From assembly GCF_033958435.1 (NCBI RefSeq), contig NC_134139.1:202351501-202415500 (forward strand): 64,000 nucleotides of DNA. Reading direction: 5' to 3'. This document shows, one piece after another, positions 57,201-64,000 of the stretch. The notes beneath the pieces are model-generated. The model was not told the DNA's origin. It was given only the letters and a program-made list of their open reading frames with translations, and made no database searches. This DNA comes from Carettochelys insculpta (Eukaryota; Chordata; Testudines; Carettochelyidae). The position numbers and the translations under genes were made by a program. Position 1 is the first letter of the stretch, and each line of letters opens with the position of its first letter.

Positions 57201-59520
57201 CGTGGGGAGGGGATGCTGAGTCCTGCTGCTGCTGCTTGGCCGGGGCCGGGGGTACACGGCGGGCTTGCCCAGGGCAGCGTGGCTGCGGGAAGTCGGCCGC
57301 CTGTCATGCTAGCTGCCTCCCATTTAAATCCACCCTGGCGCTGCCTGGCTCGCTGGGGAGTTTGGCCTGGGAGTGCACCCCCATGGCCGGTTTGCAAGGC
57401 TCCCCCGCGACGCCCCTCTTGCAGGAGTCCGAGTCCCCTGCAGCAGGGTGAGTGCAGGCGCTGGAGGGGTGGCTCCTCTGTGCTCTGGGTGCCGGAGCAG
57501 GTTTCAGCTGGGACGGAGAGGGAAGGATAGCTCCAGGTCACCCCCGAACTCCACAGTGCTCTGCCCTGTGGCCCGCAACGAGCTTGATGCTGCCATAGTC
57601 CCCAGGCTGTGCCCTGGGCCTCCTGATTTCACTCTGGGTAAAAAGATCCCACTCTGACCTGGCAAAGTGCATGGCTCATATGGTACCATTATGGCACCCT
57701 TCTATTATTATGCTTGTGGTGAGGCCAGGTTTTGCCAGCCGGTCGCAGTGCAGGGAGCTGTACTTGGTTTCAGGTGTATCCCAGAGCTGTTGCCTTGTGC
57801 TGGGTGAGGCAGCATAGCCCAGGGCAGAGGGACTGTGAATTGGGAGCCATGCCCCTGCCTGTCTCACTCGAGCATTAGGCAAGTTGCTTTCCTGCTCCGT
57901 GCCTCAGTTTCCCACCTCTCAAAGAGGTTGCTCACCTCTGCTTTGTGATGTATGGCTCGAAGGCGCTAGAGGTGGTTACCAGGCGGGAGGAAGGGGGTAG
58001 TTGGCAGCGTCCAGGCACCCTATCGGCAGTGCCAGTGCCGTGGCGTTGCATCCCCATCAGAGATGAGTTTAGTTGGCCTGGCCCTGTTGAGGGAATGGCA
58101 TGAAAAGCACAGCCTAAAGAGGCACCACCTTTCCCCGAGGCTCATGACTAGTGGCTGCTCACCCCACTAGAGGCTGATCCGGGTGCAGTAAAGATTCCTA
58201 CGGTGGTTAATGGCACCGCCACCTACTGGGAGCATTGCTGTCAGTGAGCTCCTTTCCAGGCCGTTGTGTTTGTCTGAGAAAGGGACGCAGTGGATCCTCA
58301 GACACGCCGTAGCCAGCTGAGTTGGGAGGAGTGGGATTCAAGCCCTGCAGGTCCCTGCCCCACACCCGTTGCCCACCTGTCTCATTTAAATATGGGCCTT
58401 GGTGGGTGGGTCAGGCTTTGGCCTTCTCCGAGTTCCCAGGGACGTGAAGATGTCGTCTCTTTTCACCCCTAGTGCACTGGGTGTGCATGGTCTCTCTTCC
58501 TCCCTTCCCTGGGTGTAGGGCTCCTCCACGTCATCTCCCCATGGCGCAGGGCAAGACACCTCCTGGGTCTTCCCTGGGAGGAGGGAGAAGGGGGCAGGCT
58601 GATCTTGAGAGGGGTGGTACCTGGTGGAAGATAGACCTCTTGTTGGGCTAGCTTCAGGGATGGGTGGGAGACAGAGGTAGAGACAGAGACAGAGGGGAGG
58701 CTAAGGAGCAACTGTTGTTGTGTAAGAAGGCAGATGCAGTGACAGGGACCCAACATCCACCTCCAGTGGACTTCAGGGAGTTCGCTCTGCTGGGTGAAGC
58801 TGGGTGACCGTTGCAGAAGGAGGATGCAGTTGTTAGATATACACTGTCCTTGCTAGCCTGGGGAGAGGGGCTCAGTCAGAGGTTAGGCATGACTAGCTGG
58901 CACTAGCGCACTGGGGCTTGTAACCTGCGTCTGCCTTCAGTGGTGGATGCCGTGGTGCACTCACGAGCAAGTCCAATTCCATCCAGCAGTGGGGTGTGCC
59001 TTCTCCCCACTGATCCCTACAGGGCTCAGGAACCTTGTGCTGCCAGCTGGGGGCTTGTGTCTGGGATTCAGGTTTCCTTCCTCAGCCAGCCTCTGGCTAT
59101 CCATCCATCCCTCCTACACCCATGATTGTGGTACCTGCCTCACTCTCTAGCATCCCCTCTGGCAGAAGCGTGGTATGATGCAGATTTATCCCAGTCACAG
59201 GGGCTCTAGAGGGCAATGTATGCCCAGATACTGGAGATGAAGGCAGATTCAGTCCTCCTGGAAGGCCTCCAGGATGCAAAGGTAAAGGTGGCCGTGTGTG
59301 GGAGGGGGAAGAGGTGGTGCTAAGGGTCCTAGAGGAGCTGTAAATAAGGGTGGAGAAGGTGGATAATGGGGAGATGTAGGAATGGCATGTGTGGGTGTAT
59401 CCCAGAGCCCTTGGCCCCTCTCACTGGTGCATACAGCCCTCCAGTCTGGGTACATCAGAGGCCCCAAGCATCTGGTGTGGTACATGCTGGGTCTTGTGGG
59501 AAACCTGGGATGAATTTTGC
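57201..59520. other. Intron-like or intergenic; one MIR-like piece
   Basis: GTGCCTCAGTTTCCCACCTC at 57900-57919 is MIR-like. No coding exon is supported. A 75-bp block at 58570-58645 recurs at 59768-59843. Confidence 0.4.
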
Positions 59521-59524
59521 AAGG

Positions 59525-59612
59525 TGTTGGTCTTACCCACAAAAGCTCATTGCTTAATAAATAGATTGGTTAGTCTTTAAGATGCTGCAGGACTGCTTGG
59601 TTTTTTTGTCAT
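59525..59612 (+). mobile_element. Penelope-like 3' end fragment
   Basis: CTTACCCACAAAAGCTCATTG, AATAAATAGATTGGTTAGTC and TTTAAGATGCTGCAGGAC, forward orientation. Confidence 0.75.
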
Positions 59613-61324
59613 ATTAAAATGTTCTCCAGTCCCGGTCAGGAGTAGAAAGGAGCGTCTTTCTGGATGTTCTGTTGCACACCCTGAGGTCAGGTGGTTGGCC
59701 AGCATCATCTCATGCAGGTTACGGGAGCTGGTTAAAACTTTTTTAATTCACATTTGGACACCCACTGGTCCTCCCAGCAAGGAGGGGGAAGGGGCAGGCT
59801 GATCATAAGAGAGGTGGTACCTGGTGGAAAATAGTGTTATGTTGGGGGAGTGGCTGAAACGCACTTACTTTTGTGACCAGTGTTGGTTCTGACATTACCC
59901 ACGTTATATTTTGCCAAAAAAAACCCCAAACCCAGCTGGGTGTACTCCTGGCTTTGAAGCTGGGCTCTGCTGTGGGCCTAACTTTGAACCCCTGGGCAAG
60001 CTGATTCACCCAGTTTCCCTATTGGCAAAATACAACTGACCTTGCTTGCCTCTCTTTTATAAAAAGAGTTGAAGTCTGTAGGTAAAAAGCATCATTAGTT
60101 ATTAAACAGCAGTGATGCCTAGAGGTTACAAATGGCGGCTGTCCCAGTCTGTCAGGTGCTGTATTAATACATAGTAAAGCTTATGGAGCTTACACTGTGC
60201 CAGCACACTGGACCATATCAGTCCATGGGCTGAAAGTGATTTTGGGTACGTACAACACATGCAATAAGCCAGTGTGTCAGGGAGCTCCGCCTTTGCACCC
60301 TTTGGGTGTGCAGCAAGGGAGCAAAAAGTCAGCACTAACACGGGCCCAAGAGCAGTAGCTGGACTTCTGGTGACTTCCTGAGGCTGAGCGCTGGTGGTCA
60401 CTTGCACCAGTGAGTTAACATATGTGGCTAAGAGGCTGCAATATGCCTTGTTGCATCCGCGGGCTGCAGAAGGCTAAACCTGCAGGCAGAAGGGCAGGAT
60501 AGTCTCGTAGTTAAAGGAGTCGGCATTCAGTTCCCCATTTTGCCGCATGCCCTCTCTGTTCAGAGCTGTTGTGCCCTGCCTGTAAAATATAAAGTCTGAG
60601 CTGCATAGGTAGCTTGTTCTTTGGGGCAGCATGCACCTACCACGTCTCTTACCACGTGTCTGCAGCACCTCGCGTGTTGTGCTCCAGAGTCAGTCTCTCT
60701 CTGGCCTGTTGAAGCTGTTCTACTGTAGGTAAGTTATTTAATTAATATGGAGGACTAACTGCTAGAGGCTGATCTTGTAGCCCAGTGGGAAGACAGTGTC
60801 CAAGAGCATCAGAAACTCACATTGGAGGTCAGATGCTGTGCGAATGGGCCTGGCCTCCTTGTTTTTTCTTGCCCAGAAATTCACCCTGGACCTGAGACCC
60901 CTTTCCAGTGAAAATCTGATGGACAGCAACAGGTTTTGATTTTGACAAATCATCATTTTCTGTCTGATAATTTCTGACCACCTCTGCATCTCCCCAGGGC
61001 TGGGGGGTTTACTCCGGGGTCTGTCCCCCTTCCAGCTAACGAATGCTCTATTCCCCACCCCTGCATCTGGGCCACATTTCTGCTGGATAGAGCCTTTCAA
61101 TATTTACTTGACCCAAACTGGTGTGTAGCGTTGCCGGCTGTTGTGAAAGAGCTCCTGCAGGTCACCCCAGCAGGACAGGTGGCTGAAGCAATCTCAATAT
61201 CCATGACTTTCTTCACAGAGGGCTGTGAGTAATGGAGAGCAGCCCTGAGGCTGCTTGCAGTTATGCAGTGACTAGCCTGGTGCAGAGCTTGCCCAAGATC
61301 AGGAAAGCAACAGATGGCCTGAAA
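59613..61324. other. Intron-like or intergenic; one MIR-like piece
   Basis: 59965-60060 (GAACCCCTGGGCAAGCTG, CAGTTTCCCTATTGGC) is MIR-like. Nothing else recognised. Confidence 0.4.
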
Positions 61325-61643
61325 CAGGGGGTCAGCAACCTTTCCAAGGCGGAGTGCCAAATTGTGACCTTTTGACCTCGCCAAGTGCCAGTGATACTTT
61401 TTAAACTCACTAATAGTCCTACTTACAGCTGCTTCGTTCATAAATAGAGATGCAGAGTTTTACCATTCAGGTGGTGGTTGGTAGCATTAGCTCATCTTCT
61501 ATTAATCCACAGGCGGCCTGGCTTTGAGCGAGCTCCCAGCTGCATGGGGGAGGAGGAGCGGGGCTGAGCTCCTGCCTTGCGTGCTGATGGAAATCAGCTT
61601 GCGTGCCACTCTAGGCACCCGTGCTGGGGGTTGCTGACCCTGG
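61325..61643. mobile_element. Non-autonomous hAT element (GGTCAGCAACC termini)
   Basis: Left end CAGGGGGTCAGCAACC and right end GGTTGCTGACCCTGG are inverted. Flanks GCCTGAAA (61317-61324) and GCCTAAAA (61644-61651) match 7/8, an 8-bp target duplication. No transposase inside. Confidence 0.85.
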
Positions 61644-61651
61644 GCCTAAAA

Positions 61652-64000
61652 CATGGTTCTTAACCTTTCCAGACTACTGTATCTTTTTCAGGCATGTGAC
61701 TGGCCCTGAATACCCAAGTTTCAGCTGACTTAAACCCTGCTTGCCTACGGAATCAGACATAAAAGTACAAAAGTGCCTCAGTACTGAACAAATTGCTGCC
61801 TTGCTTGTTTTTACAGCATAATTATAAATCCATTGGAATATAAATATTATACTTGCATTTCCGTGTACGGTATCCACAGCAGGACAAACAAGTCACCGTA
61901 TGAAATTTTTGATTGGGCTGACTTTGCTAATGCTTTTTGTGCAGCCTGTTGTCAAATTTGGCAAATATCTAAATGACTCAATGTGCTCCTGGAAGGTGCC
62001 TTTGTACCGCCCTGGGGTGGCTGAGAACCCATGGCCTGCAGAGTCCTTGGCGCTGTGCTCCAAGGGCTGTCAGTACAGCCAAGGATCAGGCCTGGCGCTC
62101 CATGTGGCCAGCTGGGGAGAAGACCCCCTGCAGACACAAGTTCTGAATAAGGTGAGGGGAAGGGATCCTAGTTTGTGGAGCCCTTTCCCAGAGGGGCGCT
62201 GGGCAGTCTGCTCTCTATCTTCCCTGCAGAGCTCTGCGACAGCTGCTGTCAAGGAAGTGTGGGCTTGAGATGCACATCCCCAGCACATCCCACCCATCCT
62301 GAGCCTGCCCAGGAAGTGGGCAGCCAGGAGCAGGGCTGTGGTTTTAGCAGTCGTAAGAATAATACCCTTCCCCTTCGCACAAATTCCACATCGGCCAGAT
62401 CCTCCAAGTCCCTCTGGCCTGCTCTTGCCTGGCAAGTCAAAGACCTGCCCAGAGGCAGAGTAAAGGAGCCCACTGCATGTCCCCGGGGTCTGGCACTGGC
62501 TCCCCCTCGCCTAGGTAAGTCCCTCAGGCCCCCGGGAGGCAGCAGGGTGCTGCAGGCCGATTCCTCAGCCTCGCAGGAGGAACCGGGGAGTCTCTGCACC
62601 ACAGGGACCTGCCGAGGCTGGCAGCAGCTGAAGACAGAGAGAGGGAGGGCGGTGCGGTGCGGAGAGGAATGCAAGGCAGCCCAGACCAGGAAGTGAGAGC
62701 TCAGAGGGTGTGTAACTCCCCGGGTGATTTCTTCAGGGCCTCCAGGGAAGGAAGAGCCTGTTCACAGTACCTCCGTCCCTAACCCCCCCGCGCCCTAGCG
62801 TTGGGTGCAGTCTGGGGCTGCGGGGAGGGGCCCTGCAGACCCCTGGCTCTTTTCCTAGCCCCCTGGCAGCTGGCTCCCGTGAAGCTGGGTGAAAAGGTAG
62901 GAGAGAGCTGGAGGCTGCTAACCGTGGTATGTCGCACCTGAGGGGTCCTTGTGAGCGGGAGGCCAGGGCCTGAGAGCGGAAGGGTTTGGTTGGGTAGCAC
63001 CCGAGGGAGCACGCTGGCTTGCAGGGGGTGACAGTTGGCCCCCCAGTCTCTGGGGCTGGCGCAGGGACAGAGGTGGGGTGCCTGGCACCGACGGTGGGAG
63101 CGTGCCAGGTCGATATGTGCTCCTGTGGGCGCACACGTGTGTGTTCTGGTTCCGTGCAAAACCCTCGTGCTCCTTCTCTCTCTGGTGCGAGGGCACTGCC
63201 GCTCAGGATTGCACTTGGAGGTGTACAGTGCCAGGCTCTGGCCTGCGCCTCCCTGCACTGCAATGCTGTGTAAATATTCGGTGGCCTCAGCCAAACCCTT
63301 CCCTGGCGTAACTGTGCTGGGGGAGCGTGGCTCTGTGGGTTTACTTGTGAGAGTGCCCCAGTACGCGGCCCAGGAGCGCTGGGGGCAGCGGCTTGCTCTG
63401 AGGGGACAGCAGGTAGGGCTGGTTGCTAAGGGAAGGGGCCATGTCTTGTGACAGGGAGGTGGGGGCGTAGGATCTGCTGCCAAGAGCATTGTGTGCAGAG
63501 ACAACCTGGGGCCTAGGCCTCGGCTGGGGGCTGGGTTTCTGCCTGTGGAAATCCTGGTTGCAATATGCCGCTTGCAATGAACCCAGCTGCTGGCTGGGTG
63601 ACTCGCTAGCCAAGTCTGTGTCCATGGCTGGCCACCAGCTAGCAAACACACAGCATTGCAAAGTCCTAGTGACCTGTGGAGAGTGCCCAGGGGAGCAACC
63701 TGCTTTGGAGGGGTCAGGCTGCTGGGATCTTAGCTCCCATGGTGTGAAAGCTTAGGCCGACTGGGTCCCAGTTGCCATGTGAATGCAAGTCAGATATCAG
63801 GCGGCTCCTCTGCCCCGCAGGTGATGGGGTTGTGGGTCTGCCAGGGGAAAGGGTGGAGGCTCCATCAGCCGTGCTGAACAGTGTGCTGGAGAACAGACAG
63901 CAGGGAACGATCCTGCCCTGAGCACTGGGTGGGACGTCAGATCAGCTTTGTAGGGGCAGAGGAGCAAACTAGCCTGAAGCTGTGGAGATACAGACCGCTG
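61652..64000. other. Intron-like or intergenic, nothing assigned
   Basis: No exon supported. A plus-strand frame from 61900 begins with a signal-peptide-like run but has no family resemblance. Confidence 0.4.

Noticed and set aside
56150..57541. 463-, 385- and 355-residue frames over the second CpG island
   Set aside because: CpG-rich DNA lacks stop codons; the frames overlap on opposite strands and show no domains.
61900..62268. Frame starting with a hydrophobic, signal-peptide-like run
   Set aside because: The hydrophobic start comes from an AT-rich stretch; the rest has no family resemblance and no splice support.
57200..64000. First PTK2B coding exon
   Set aside because: No stretch resembling the PTK2B amino terminus or a FERM exon with splice sites was found.
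1..64000. CRISPR arrays, prophage, operons or defence systems
   Set aside because: The repeats are eukaryotic minisatellites and transposons, and the genes are spliced; nothing prokaryotic is present.

Overview
The window looks like ordinary vertebrate chromosomal DNA, most likely from a turtle (a cryptodire), less likely a crocodilian. The reasons are many CR1 LINE fragments, a tRNA-headed SINE of the type known from cryptodiran turtles, Penelope-like 3' ends, several hAT/mariner-type non-autonomous transposons, spliced genes and CpG islands. I see no prokaryotic genes, no operons and no CRISPR. Nearly all long open frames are chance reading through minisatellites or shadows.

Two protein-coding genes can be read, both on the minus strand. 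(1) STMN4 (stathmin-4/RB3): only its first two coding exons are present (5402-5414 and 4463-4558). The rest must lie left of base 1. (2) TRIM35: a complete six-exon gene (52190 down to 40293) encoding a 484-residue RING/B-box/coiled-coil/PRY-SPRY protein, with all splice sites and phases consistent. The order STMN4-TRIM35 on one strand matches human 8p21, where PTK2B follows head-to-head. A second CpG island with a strong plus-strand splice donor (56939/56940) is therefore proposed as the non-coding 5' end of PTK2B or of another rightward gene.

Layout: 1-1.77 kb, CACTCAC minisatellite in STMN4 intron 2; 2.6-3.2 kb, CR1; 4.46-5.47 kb, STMN4 exons; 6.6-8.3 kb, a 50-bp minisatellite open in several frames on both strands; 8.3-40 kb, intergenic DNA with CR1, hAT-type elements, MIR-like SINEs, microsatellites, palindromic MITEs and a tRNA-SINE; 39.25-40.16 kb, a Penelope-like remnant lying just downstream of TRIM35 in the same sense; 40.3-52.2 kb, TRIM35, whose intron 5 holds a CR1 broken by a solo LTR and by a Penelope 3' end that itself carries a mariner-like element; 52.2-52.95 kb, the TRIM35 CpG island with a G-rich minisatellite; 53.3-56.35 kb, mixed repeats; 56.4-57.2 kb, the second CpG island; 57.2-64 kb, intron-like or intergenic DNA with a few repeats and no coding exon I can support.

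The most interesting signals are the nested insertions in TRIM35 intron 5, a seven-copy non-autonomous hAT family with visible 8-bp target duplications, and a Penelope element that appears to supply the first AATAAA downstream of TRIM35. I found no evidence of a new biological system.
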